The position numbers were made by a program, and so were the translations under genes. The notes under the pieces were generated by a model, which worked only from the letters and a program-made list of their open reading frames with translations, made no database searches and was not told the origin of the DNA. Source: Verrucomicrobiales bacterium (GTDB lineage Bacteria > Verrucomicrobiota > Verrucomicrobiia > Limisphaerales > JAQGOV01). Taken from it: 37,861 bases of DNA. The stretch spans positions 1-37,861 of the forward strand of contig JAQGOV010000461.1 of the NCBI GenBank assembly GCA_028293425.1, read 5' to 3'. Every line of letters begins with the position of its first letter. The stretch's first letter is position 1. Positions 9,580 to 18,854 of the stretch are shown here, piece by piece.

Positions 9580-11133
9580 TTAAGACACTTCAGCTACTTC
9601 TTCGGCTTTCTTGCCAGCACCATGGATGTGAACCTGTTTATATCCACCGCGTGATTTGAAGTATAAAATCAACAAGAGGTAAAGGACTGCCATTGTGGCA
9701 GGTACCGCAGCAGTAATTTTCAAAGCCATGCGTCCGCCATGCAGGGAGGCACCTTGCACCAGCGGCTTATCTTGCGCCGCACTGGGCTTGGCAGCAGTCC
9801 ACCACGCGAGGAGATTTGCGGAATTTTCGTCCTTTTTGCCTTCCTTAGCGAGAAGCTCGTTGGCCCGGGTCAGTTCCTTGCCTTCATCTTCAAGCACACC
9901 AACCTTCGAGCCATCCAACCCAGTAGTTTTGAAGGTTAGAAAAGTATTTGGTGCGGAAGCTTTGTAGCGCTCGTACACAGCGGGATTCTCAGTCTGAAGC
10001 TGCTTAGCCGCATGATAGTCCTGCTTGAAACCGATTCCGGGGCCGCCAAGCAACCCGGCGGAGAGCATTCCCACTCCTCCCATCGCACCAATCGTAACGG
10101 CTCCACCTTTGGGAAACCGTTCCGAAACCACTGCAAGCATGGTTGGCCAAAGGAACGTTTTACCACACGCATAAACTGTTGCAGCGATAACGCAGTAGAT
10201 TATCGAAGTTGCGTTTCCCAGAAGTGTCAAACCTATGCATCCAAGCACACCGCTGGCGCAGAGCAACCCTAACGGGGATGTACGATGAACAATTGGACCA
10301 GCAAAAAAGCGGAGCGCAAACATCAAACCAGAGGTGTAAACGAAGAGCAGCAAACCCTTCTTGGGGTCGGACATGATTGCCCCGGTGATCTTCCCAATCC
10401 AGGAGTCCGTTCCCAATTCAACATAACCGACCAAAGCATGGATCAACAGCAGAACGAGCAAAACCGGAGAAGCGAACTCCGCGAGCATTTGCCCAAAACT
10501 GACGCCGTGTTCACTCGCCTCGGATTTAGGAAACCTCTGGCCAAGTAACATGAGCCCGTAGATTACCACAGGAATAAGAAAAAGGGACATTTGGACCTGC
10601 CAGGCAACTGCCTTATCACCAGCGCCGGCTGCCATAAAATAAGAGGCCAAGCCGCCAATGATTAACCCACCCGGCCAGCCTGCGTGCAGAATATTCAGGT
10701 AGTGTGTCTTCTCCTTCGGGAATAAAGTTGCGACCAAAGGGTTCACAACTGCTTCGCAAACGCCATTTCCGATAGCGAACAAAAACATGCCCCAATAAAG
10801 GCATTGGAAGGCTGCCGGTTTTCCCCCGGCTTTAAATGCGGCGCCAGCCGCCAATGTGAGAACGGCCGAAAGCAAATGGAGAACGAAAGCACTAACCATC
10901 AGTTTTCCATAACCAACACGATCTGCAATTAGGCTGGAAAGAATAATGATAACCCCGAAGCCAGTGAGACCCCCGCCGGTTATCAGGCCCAATTCCGTCA
11001 TTGTAAATCCGTACTGTTCAGCCCATTGGCCGAGAATACCGGCTCGGATCGAGAAGCCGACGCCCGCGGCCAAAATGGCCATGAAGCCGGCATACAGTAG
11101 CCGTTTTGCGTTTGGTGCAATACCGTTGTCCAT
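9580..11133 (-). CDS. MFS transporter with a large soluble loop before the last TM helix
   Basis: MFS-type TM pattern (GLITGGGLTGFGVIIILSSLIADRVGYGKLM; NILHAGWPGGLIIGG; GKTFLWPTMLAVVSERFPKGGAVTIGAMGGVGMLSAGLLGGPGIG), then ~110 polar residues before the C-terminal TM. Confidence 0.85.
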   Translation of the reverse strand: MDNGIAPNAKRLLYAGFMAILAAGVGFSIRAGILGQWAEQYGFTMTELGLITGGGLTGFGVIIILSSLIADRVGYGKLMVSAFVLHLLSAVLTLAAGAAFKAGGKPAAFQCLYWGMFLFAIGNGVCEAVVNPLVATLFPKEKTHYLNILHAGWPGGLIIGGLASYFMAAGAGDKAVAWQVQMSLFLIPVVIYGLMLLGQRFPKSEASEHGVSFGQMLAEFASPVLLVLLLIHALVGYVELGTDSWIGKITGAIMSDPKKGLLLFVYTSGLMFALRFFAGPIVHRTSPLGLLCASGVLGCIGLTLLGNATSIIYCVIAATVYACGKTFLWPTMLAVVSERFPKGGAVTIGAMGGVGMLSAGLLGGPGIGFKQDYHAAKQLQTENPAVYERYKASAPNTFLTFKTTGLDGSKVGVLEDEGKELTRANELLAKEGKKDENSANLLAWWTAAKPSAAQDKPLVQGASLHGGRMALKITAAVPATMAVLYLLLILYFKSRGGYKQVHIHGAGKKAEEVAEVS

Positions 11134-11442
11134 AGTGTTGTTTAGTTTTTGGTTGTTGTCTTAAATCCTCGTTTGCCTCGACTGGTACTGTTTGAAGTTG
11201 CCGTGGTCACCATTGCGAGTGCTTGCGCAACGGGTGCTGACTTTTTTGAACTCAAGTTGTTCATAATTTCAGGCCGCACCGTCGGACGACACTGCTGGCT
11301 CGGTGCAGGGCAACTGAACGGCAATATTCGATTAAGACCTGCGGAAGCCTTTGGTGTCAACGGGAAAGTTGATGCAAGCAAGGCAGTTATGTCGCGATTC
11401 AAGAGGTTTTCGCTTTTTCCGGACACTTCCGCCGTCGCTCGC

Positions 11443-14400
11443 TTATTTCTGCGCGGAGCCTTTGGTGCCTTTGCTTAATAGAAAGGCCATCAGATGATTG
11501 AAATCATCCTGGGACAAAAGGTCGCCGAAGTTATCGGGCATGAGGGAGGACTCGGATTGCTTCCTTTCCTGCACCTTCTTTTTGGCAACACTGACTTCTT
11601 TGCCGGTTGCCTCCGCCAAAACCAAGGTTTCGCCTTCCTCGCGCCGGAACAAACCAGAGACCACGTCCCCATCCGTGAGGATAAGCAGCGTCGTGCGGAA
11701 GGCGTGGTCCACACTCCTGTTCGGGTCCAACACATCCTCGCAGAGCCGTTCCAAACCGCGGTTGCCGATGCCGTCCAGTTGAGGTCCAACCAGTCCTCCT
11801 TGCCCTTCCAATTGATGGCAGGTGCGGCAATTCTGGGTGAAGAGCTGTTCACCTTTTGCGGCAACAGCGCCGGGAGCCTTGAAACCAGTGCGCCGTTTAT
11901 CAATGAGTTTTTGCAATTGCTCGCCAGCACTGGAGAGATTCCTGGTCAGTTGCTCGATGCGTTTCGCATTCTCTGGCTTTGCCGCCGTAAGCTTGTCTTT
12001 GACGCTCCTCTCCTGGAGCAACGAAGCCGGGGCCTGGCCTGCGCCCACCAGCTTCAGGAGGTCGTCGGAACCAGTGGCGCTGCCAGCAAGGGATTGGGCC
12101 ACTTTCAATTGCAACCGCCGGGGCAATGTCTTCATGGCTTCCGCGAGCAGTCCATCCGAAGTCTTGCCGGTGAGCGATTGCACAATTGCCACCTGTAAAG
12201 GTTCTGGAGTCGCGGAATCGCCAAGGACCTCCACCACAGCCCCAAGCTGTTCGTTGGGATGAAAAGTGACTAAAGCCTTTGCGCTGGCCATTCTGGCTTC
12301 GCTGGCAGTGGCAGGATTTGCGACCAGCTTGCGCAGGGCAGGTTCGAGTTGTGGGGCCGGCAAAGTCCGGGCAAGTTCGGCTGCTTCGGCTTGACGCTTG
12401 GCCACCAGGCCCGGCTCGTCAGCGGGGACTGAAACCACGGCGGGCGAGAAGCGGCCGACGGCCATCCAGGCGTAAGCGCCGGCATCATCACCATCCACAA
12501 TCTCCAGGTAAGCTTTTTGGCCTACAACCTCCCTTTTGCCCATACTTTTAAAATCCCACTTCATCGGCTGCGCCAGGTCATTCCGGGGGGGGTTGGCGGT
12601 GGCAACAATCTCATCAGTGCTAGCAAGCCGGAGTTGCATCATGTTTTTTTTCTGCGCGGGCTTGTCCGGGGAACCATCATGGCCAGCCATGTAAAATTCA
12701 AGCTGGGCAGGGATGGCGAACGCTTGCGAGCGCAACCGCCCGGTGAGTTGTTCTCCTTTGGGCAGGCTGCTCAGGAATAAGGATTCTTTGTCACCATCGG
12801 CGGAAGCCCTCTTTTGACTGGACCAGGGATTGGCCTGGTTTTTCATTCCTTCAATCGGCGAATTGACCCAGGTATTGGCGGCAGGTTCCACGGCCAGCAA
12901 TTGCCCGGCGAGTTCAGCTCCCCATTCCCGGGCGCCGGGTGAGAGCTTGGTCCCTCGTTGGCTCAGCCCCTCCTGAATCGACTTGAAGAGGCTGTACTGC
13001 AATTCTGCTTCTCCTTTGAAACGGTTGCGAACCAGGGCAGCCAAGGTATCCAATTGGTCCTCGGGAAGATAACGCACGGCATGCTTGAGGTAGCGAGTCA
13101 TGGTTTCACGAGGTTCGGAATACTTTTGCAGGTGGGTTAGCAGAAACGCTCCCGCGGACCTGTTCGTAATGGCGGCAGCGGCGTCCGCGAGCGTGCGCGA
13201 ATCTTCTTCGGACAGGCTTTCTTCGCGCATGGCATCCAGCACGGTTCGTTCTTGTTTCAAAGGCTGGCTAACAGCGTCGCGCAGCGTCATTCGGGCTACA
13301 TAGAGCAAGTGTGTATCATCCGCAGGCACGGAGCGCCTGAGTTGAAGCAAGGCTTTGACCGTGGAGCCATCCTCAACGCGAGCCGCTCCAAATGCAGCGG
13401 CCCGGCGGACAAACGCATCCTTGTCCTGCAAAGCCTGAACGGCCCATTCGGAGGGGATGGGTTTCGGCCCGGAGCCTGCCGCGAGCACGGCATGGAGACG
13501 CACGAGCGGTGAGGGATCCTTCAAAAGCCGGGCGTAATCTGAATTCTCGGCCTTGCCAAGACGATAAAGCACCCAGATTCCGTAAGCTTTTTGCTCCGGG
13601 ATTTTGGAGGAACGGAGCATCTTCCGAACGTCAGCGACTGCCTTCTCGCCCAGCCGATCAGTGAGTTGATCGAGCGCAAGCAAGCGGCGGGTGTGATTGG
13701 GCGCACCCAGCTCAGCAATCAGCTCTGAAACGTTTGCTTTGGTAGCATCAATCCTGGGAGTCGTCTTTTCCCCTCCCTTGTAAACAATCCGCCAAATACG
13801 CCCCTTCTCGTGGTCCCGGCCAGGGTGGTTGAGCGGCACCTCGTAATGTCCGATGATCCTATTATAGAAATCGGCCACATAGAGCGCGCCGTCTGGCCCC
13901 ATTTGCAGATCTACGGGGCGGAACCACGGATCATCGCACCGCAGGAAATCCGGCGCTTCCTTGGCAATCAGGGTGGAGCCGTGCGGGTCGAGAGTGTCTC
14001 GGTTGATCCGGCAAGTCATGACATTGCCCACAAAAATGTTGTCGCGAAATTCCGCGGGAAACATGTCGCCGGCATAATAAACGATTCCACCGATTGCAGT
14101 GGAGCCGTGGCTGTGATGCATCATGGTAGGCCCAAAACCCAGGCCATCATCAGGCTTGCCAAAGCTCGGATACCAACCGCCGTGCAGGAGTTGGTAAATG
14201 GGAGAGCTATGGCAATCGGCCGAGTAAAGGTTGGCCCGTGGATCAAACATCAAGCCAAAGGGATTCACCTGCCCATGTGTCCACTGCTCGACCCTGGAAG
14301 CATCGGTGCGAAAGCGCCAGGTGTTGCCCGACTGCATGGTGATGCTGCTGCCATCCCGTCCGTGCAGAGTAGTTGTGTTGTTAAAGCCATGCGTGGCATA

Positions 14401-14955
14401 GACCCAGCCATCAAAACCGCGGCGGAAGGAAGCAACCAATCCGTGTGTGTCTTTTTCAAAGCCCACAGGTCCCAGCAGCAGGTCCGTCCTGTCGGCTTTG
14501 CCATCCCCGTCGGTGTCCTGGTAAAAGGAAATATTTGGAACACTGAGGGCAATGACACCGTTTTTATAAGGGTAAAGTCCAATGGGAATACTCAAGCCGT
14601 CAGCGAAAGTGCTAATTTTGTCGGCGTGGCCATCGCCGTCGGTATCTTCCAGGACGCGGATTTCGTCTCGCCCACGGTTTCCAGGCTTCACTGGATAAGG
14701 ATATTCGCGAGATTGGGTGATCCAAAGCCGGCCCTTTCCATCAAAGGCCATATTCATGGGCTTGCCGATCTCCGGCTCCGCTGCGAAGAGTTGAGCCTCA
14801 AAACCGGGCGGCAGATGAAATCCTTGCCGTTCTTCTTCGGGAGTCCGCGGAGGAGTGGAACGAATAAATTCAGCGAACGGATCGGCTGCCCGCGTGCAGA
14901 GAATGCTGGAAACCAGCAGTGTTGCCCCTAAAAGAATCAGTTTAGCTCGTGACAT
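11443..14955 (-). CDS. PVC-type haem-binding dehydrogenase: signal peptide, beta-propeller dehydrogenase domain, HEAT-like repeats, C-terminal cytochrome c domain
   Basis: MSRAKLILLGATLLVSSILCTRAADPF signal peptide; FHLPPGFEAQLFAAEPEIGKPMNMAFDGKGRLWITQSREYPYP; DLQMGPDGALYVADFYNRIIGHYEVPLNHPGRDHEKGRIWRI; GEQLFTQNCRTCHQLEGQGGLVGPQLDGIGNRGLERLCEDVLDPNRSVDHAFR (CxxCH). The track ORF extends upstream to 15066; ATG 14955 precedes the signal peptide. Confidence 0.92.
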   Translation of the reverse strand: MSRAKLILLGATLLVSSILCTRAADPFAEFIRSTPPRTPEEERQGFHLPPGFEAQLFAAEPEIGKPMNMAFDGKGRLWITQSREYPYPVKPGNRGRDEIRVLEDTDGDGHADKISTFADGLSIPIGLYPYKNGVIALSVPNISFYQDTDGDGKADRTDLLLGPVGFEKDTHGLVASFRRGFDGWVYATHGFNNTTTLHGRDGSSITMQSGNTWRFRTDASRVEQWTHGQVNPFGLMFDPRANLYSADCHSSPIYQLLHGGWYPSFGKPDDGLGFGPTMMHHSHGSTAIGGIVYYAGDMFPAEFRDNIFVGNVMTCRINRDTLDPHGSTLIAKEAPDFLRCDDPWFRPVDLQMGPDGALYVADFYNRIIGHYEVPLNHPGRDHEKGRIWRIVYKGGEKTTPRIDATKANVSELIAELGAPNHTRRLLALDQLTDRLGEKAVADVRKMLRSSKIPEQKAYGIWVLYRLGKAENSDYARLLKDPSPLVRLHAVLAAGSGPKPIPSEWAVQALQDKDAFVRRAAAFGAARVEDGSTVKALLQLRRSVPADDTHLLYVARMTLRDAVSQPLKQERTVLDAMREESLSEEDSRTLADAAAAITNRSAGAFLLTHLQKYSEPRETMTRYLKHAVRYLPEDQLDTLAALVRNRFKGEAELQYSLFKSIQEGLSQRGTKLSPGAREWGAELAGQLLAVEPAANTWVNSPIEGMKNQANPWSSQKRASADGDKESLFLSSLPKGEQLTGRLRSQAFAIPAQLEFYMAGHDGSPDKPAQKKNMMQLRLASTDEIVATANPPRNDLAQPMKWDFKSMGKREVVGQKAYLEIVDGDDAGAYAWMAVGRFSPAVVSVPADEPGLVAKRQAEAAELARTLPAPQLEPALRKLVANPATASEARMASAKALVTFHPNEQLGAVVEVLGDSATPEPLQVAIVQSLTGKTSDGLLAEAMKTLPRRLQLKVAQSLAGSATGSDDLLKLVGAGQAPASLLQERSVKDKLTAAKPENAKRIEQLTRNLSSAGEQLQKLIDKRRTGFKAPGAVAAKGEQLFTQNCRTCHQLEGQGGLVGPQLDGIGNRGLERLCEDVLDPNRSVDHAFRTTLLILTDGDVVSGLFRREEGETLVLAEATGKEVSVAKKKVQERKQSESSLMPDNFGDLLSQDDFNHLMAFLLSKGTKGSAQK

Positions 14956-15048
14956 AAGCGTTTTGCAAAGCTGTTGGATGTACAAGAAGCCTTTTATATT
15001 CTTTTTCTCCATGGAAAAAAGATCTAAACCTATCTCGGCGGAACCCGC

Positions 15049-16089
15049 ATGAACTCTCATACCCACTCGTTTACGTCATCGGAGGACCAATTCCAAAAGC
15101 CTGTGGACATGCACGTGCATATTGTGGGAAATGGTTCCAGCGGCTCAGGTTGCTGGTTGCGTATAGGCGGCTGGCATAAGGCTTTGGCTGCTTTCATGTG
15201 CCGCAGCATTGGCCTTCCGCTCAGCGCGATAACGGGAGATTTTGACCAACTTTACGTAAAGCGGCTGCTGCTATTGGTGCGCGAATCTTCACTCAGTGCC
15301 GCCGTGATTCTCGCTCATGAGCAGGTGTACCAGGAGGATGGCAAGGTCATGGAAGGCAAAGGCTCGTTCTATGTGCCGAATGATTATGTCCTTCAATTAG
15401 CGAAGAAACATCCGGAATTCCTTCCCGCAGTATCGATCCATCCGGCACGACCGGACGCACTGGAAGAGCTGGAAAAATGCCTGGAGGCTGGCGCCGCGAT
15501 GATGAAATGCCTGCCCAACTGCCAAAATATTGATTGCAGCAACCGTCGCTACCAAAAGTTTTGGGAACGGATGGCCGAGGCTGGCTTACCGCTGCTGGCG
15601 CACACAGGCGGCGAACATACCGTGCCAGTCGTCCGAAAAGAGTATTCCGATCCGCGCATTCTGACCTTGCCTTTGGAATGCGGTGTAAAGGTAATCGCGG
15701 CTCACTGCGGCACGAAAAGTGGGCTCACAGATCCGGATTATTTTAATACCTTTGTGGGGATGACGCAGCGTTTCCCCAATCTTTTTGGAGACTCGAGCGC
15801 GTTTAATGTTCCGATCCGCGGGCGGCACGTTCCCGAATGCGTGCGAGAATCGCTGGCTTCCAGGGTTCTGCATGGCAGCGATTTTCCCGTACCGGTGCTT
15901 GGGCATTGGGGCTGGCTGCAGGGTTTCCTTTCATGGACAGAGTTTCGACACGCCCAGGCTACGGGCAACTTGTTGGAACGCGACTATCGCCTAAAAAAAG
16001 CGATGGGGTTCCCGAAAGAGTCTTTCACCCGGGTTTGGGAAATTCTGCGGCTTTCTACGGCGAAAGCAGGGAAGCGATTTGAGAAGTGA
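15049..16089 (+). CDS. Amidohydrolase-family TIM-barrel metal-dependent hydrolase
   Basis: VDMHVHIVGNG, FLPAVSIHPARPDALEELEKCLEAGAAMMKCLPNCQNIDCSN, LLAHTGGEHTV, VIAAHCGTKSG, HGSDFPVPVLGH. Confidence 0.85.
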   Translation: MNSHTHSFTSSEDQFQKPVDMHVHIVGNGSSGSGCWLRIGGWHKALAAFMCRSIGLPLSAITGDFDQLYVKRLLLLVRESSLSAAVILAHEQVYQEDGKVMEGKGSFYVPNDYVLQLAKKHPEFLPAVSIHPARPDALEELEKCLEAGAAMMKCLPNCQNIDCSNRRYQKFWERMAEAGLPLLAHTGGEHTVPVVRKEYSDPRILTLPLECGVKVIAAHCGTKSGLTDPDYFNTFVGMTQRFPNLFGDSSAFNVPIRGRHVPECVRESLASRVLHGSDFPVPVLGHWGWLQGFLSWTEFRHAQATGNLLERDYRLKKAMGFPKESFTRVWEILRLSTAKAGKRFEK

Positions 16090-16107
16090 CTGGTTTTTAC
16101 AAAAAAA

Positions 16108-16143
16108 CCGGGCTTCTCGGTCAGGGGATGACCGGAAGCCCGG
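16108..16143 (-). terminator. Strong hairpin with a T-tract only on the minus strand
   Basis: CCGGGCTTC-T-CGGTCA-GGGGA-TGACCG-GAAGCCCGG; minus-strand continuation is TTTTTTTGTAAAAACC. May also help end the plus-strand amidohydrolase transcript. Confidence 0.7.
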
Positions 16144-16415
16144 GGAATTTCGAATTAATACAAACGTAGGATTACGTGGAATATCCGGCACCTGGTCTGT
16201 ATCAAACCCGCGCCGAAATCTGGTTGGGTAAAAAGAACAAATTACAATTACCCTAAAGTCGTCTGCCGTAATCCGATAACAAAAAAACCATTTTCTGCAA
16301 ACAAAGTCAAGTACGACGTAAACGTATTATCTAAGCTGCTTTTAGAGATTAAGCAGCATTCGACGTTTGGATCCTCGGATTTCTTGTTATTTCCCTGTCA
16401 ATGAACCCCTTTTGT

Positions 16416-16501
16416 GCGCTCCCTCGGTTGAACCTAAGCGCTGGCTGACCTTGCAAGGTAATCACGATTGAGTGCTTGTCCACCCTCCGGGAGTGCTTTT
16501 T
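16416..16501 (+). ncRNA. Candidate structured RNA or attenuator-like element upstream of glnB
   Basis: P1 GCGCTCCC(TC)GG 16416-16427 with CCGGGAGTGC 16487-16496 (one G.U); P2 AAGCGCT 16436-16442 with AGTGCTT 16471-16477 (one G.U); P3 ACCT/AGGT around TTGCAA at 16448-16459; followed by TTTTT 16497-16501. Confidence 0.45.
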
Positions 16502-16516
16502 ATAAAAAAATTTTAG

Positions 16517-16912
<396 letters not shown>

Positions 16913-16981
16913 ATAAAGCCCGATCCCAAGCGCCCAACACGCAGGGATCTTTTGTTGAACCGAACTACAAACATAAAACCA

Positions 16982-18421
16982 ATGAGTAAAGAAAACGCAG
17001 CAGCAAAAGCACCGACGCCCCGGAGCGTTATTGATCTGGCGCGCAAGCGCGGGGCCAAAATGGTGGATGTAAAATTTGTGGACACCTTCGGCACCTGGCA
17101 GCATTTCAGCGTGCCCATGGCCGAGCTTACCGAGGAAGTATTCGCGGAGGGCTTCGGGTTCGATGGCTCCTCGATCCGTGGCTGGAAAAGCATTGAGGCT
17201 TCCGACATGCTTGCAATGCCGGATCCAAGCACGGCCTTCATGGATCCTTTCTGCGCTCAACCTACCTTGTCAGTAACCTGCACGATTGCTGAAACGGGCA
17301 CCAAAGAGGCTTACAATCGCGATCCTCGCGGCATCGCGCAACGTGGTGAAAAATATCTGCAATCCACCGGACTCGCTGACACGGCTGTTTTTGGACCTGA
17401 AGCCGAGTTCTTCATTTTCGACAACGTTCAGTACGATCAAAAGAGCAACGGCTGCTTCTACACCGTGGATTCCGAAGAGGCGATCTGGAACAGCGGCCGC
17501 GATGAAATGCCCAACCTGGGCTACAAGATCCGTTACAAGGAAGGTTATTTCCCCGTCGCTCCCGTCGATACACAGCAGGATATCCGCACCGAAATGTGCC
17601 TGATGATGGAGGAACTCGGGATCAAGGTGGAACGGCAGCATCACGAAGTGGCCACTGCCGGACAAGCGGAAATCGATTTCCGGTTCGACACGCTCGTGAA
17701 AACGGCCGACACGATGATGCTTTATAAGTACATCATCAAAAACATTGCCCGGCGCCATGGCAAAACGGTGACCTTCATGCCCAAGCCGCTCTTCGGCGAC
17801 AATGGTTCCGGAATGCACACTCACCAAAGCTTATGGAAAAAAGGCAAGCCGCTCTTCGCAGGCAATGAATACGCCGGTTTGTCGCAGATGGCGCTCTATT
17901 ACATCGGCGGAATCCTGAAGCATGCCAAAGCGCTTTGTGCGATCTGCAACCCGACTACCAATTCCTATAAGCGCCTGGTGCCTGGCTATGAAGCTCCGGT
18001 GAACCTGGCCTACTCGGCGCGCAATCGTTCCGCTGCGATTCGGATCCCGACCTTCTCGGATTCTCCAAAAGCAAAGCGCATTGAATATCGTCCGCCCGAT
18101 CCCGCAGCCAATCCTTACCTTTGTTATACCGCGCTGCTCATGGCGGGTCTGGACGGGGTGCTGAACAAGATCGAACCCGGCGAGCCGATGGATAAGAATC
18201 TCTACGAGCTTCCGCCCGAAGAATTGGCCAAGGTTCCGCAAGTGCCCGCAAGTCTTGGTGAGGCTTTGGACGCGATCGAAGCAGACCACGAGTTCCTGCT
18301 CAAGGGCGACGTCTTCACGCGTGACTTTATTGAAATGTGGGTCACTCACAAGCGCAAGGAGCACGACGCAATTCGCTTGCGTCCGCATCCGTACGAATTC
18401 CATCTCTATTACGACGTGTAA
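16982..18421 (+). CDS. glnA: Type I glutamine synthetase
   Basis: [91 protein letters not shown] (adenylylation-type motif). Confidence 0.96.
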   Translation: MSKENAAAKAPTPRSVIDLARKRGAKMVDVKFVDTFGTWQHFSVPMAELTEEVFAEGFGFDGSSIRGWKSIEASDMLAMPDPSTAFMDPFCAQPTLSVTCTIAETGTKEAYNRDPRGIAQRGEKYLQSTGLADTAVFGPEAEFFIFDNVQYDQKSNGCFYTVDSEEAIWNSGRDEMPNLGYKIRYKEGYFPVAPVDTQQDIRTEMCLMMEELGIKVERQHHEVATAGQAEIDFRFDTLVKTADTMMLYKYIIKNIARRHGKTVTFMPKPLFGDNGSGMHTHQSLWKKGKPLFAGNEYAGLSQMALYYIGGILKHAKALCAICNPTTNSYKRLVPGYEAPVNLAYSARNRSAAIRIPTFSDSPKAKRIEYRPPDPAANPYLCYTALLMAGLDGVLNKIEPGEPMDKNLYELPPEELAKVPQVPASLGEALDAIEADHEFLLKGDVFTRDFIEMWVTHKRKEHDAIRLRPHPYEFHLYYDV

Positions 18422-18434
18422 AAGTAAATGTTCC

Positions 18435-18467
18435 AAGGGGCACCTCGTTCGCGAGGTGCCCCTTTTT
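18435..18467 (+). terminator. Intrinsic terminator after glnA
   Basis: AAGGGGCACCTCG-TTCG-CGAGGTGCCCCTT followed by TTT; UUCG tetraloop. Confidence 0.93.
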
Positions 18468-18854
18468 CTTTTCGGATGCGAAGAGAAGGCCTGATTTTAA
18501 AGGGGAAAATGGCGATGTTAATAACTCGTGAATAAGAGTTAATATGTTGATCTATGCACGCTGCGATTTCTTCACTAGAAACTTCCCACGCTGACACGAA
18601 TCTGTAATATGTCCGTGTCGAGCGATTCGGTTCGGCAACCAAGCGGGCGGTTTAAGATATTTGTAAGTTGTTGCTTGGACGGGCTTTGTACTTTAATTGG
18701 CAGAGTTGCTCAGGTTCCTGTGGAACCAACAGTCGTTTAAAACTTTTCAGAGCGAAAATTTGGTTGTTTGTAAACGTTTGTCGTGAGCGATGTTATGTAA
18801 CTGCCAGAGACGTCGGTGAATAAATCCTGAAAACAGGGTTGTGGGACTTTAAAA

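Noticed and set aside
11142-11426. 94-aa minus-strand ORF between the MFS and dehydrogenase genes
   Set aside because: Ser/Thr/Lys-rich, no family recognised, no supporting SD; treated as intergenic.
13810-14931. 373-aa plus-strand ORF opposite the PVC dehydrogenase gene
   Set aside because: Antisense to a clearly coding frame with a recognised domain structure; no recognisable family.
16442-16454. Possible sigma54 promoter (TGGCTGACCTTGC) before glnB
   Set aside because: GG-to-GC spacing is 8 nt rather than the 10 nt required, and the bases are part of the P2/P3 stems.
17831-18436. Minus-strand ORF(s) opposite glnA
   Set aside because: Mirror-frame ORFs from GC-rich coding sequence; glnA is unambiguous on the plus strand.
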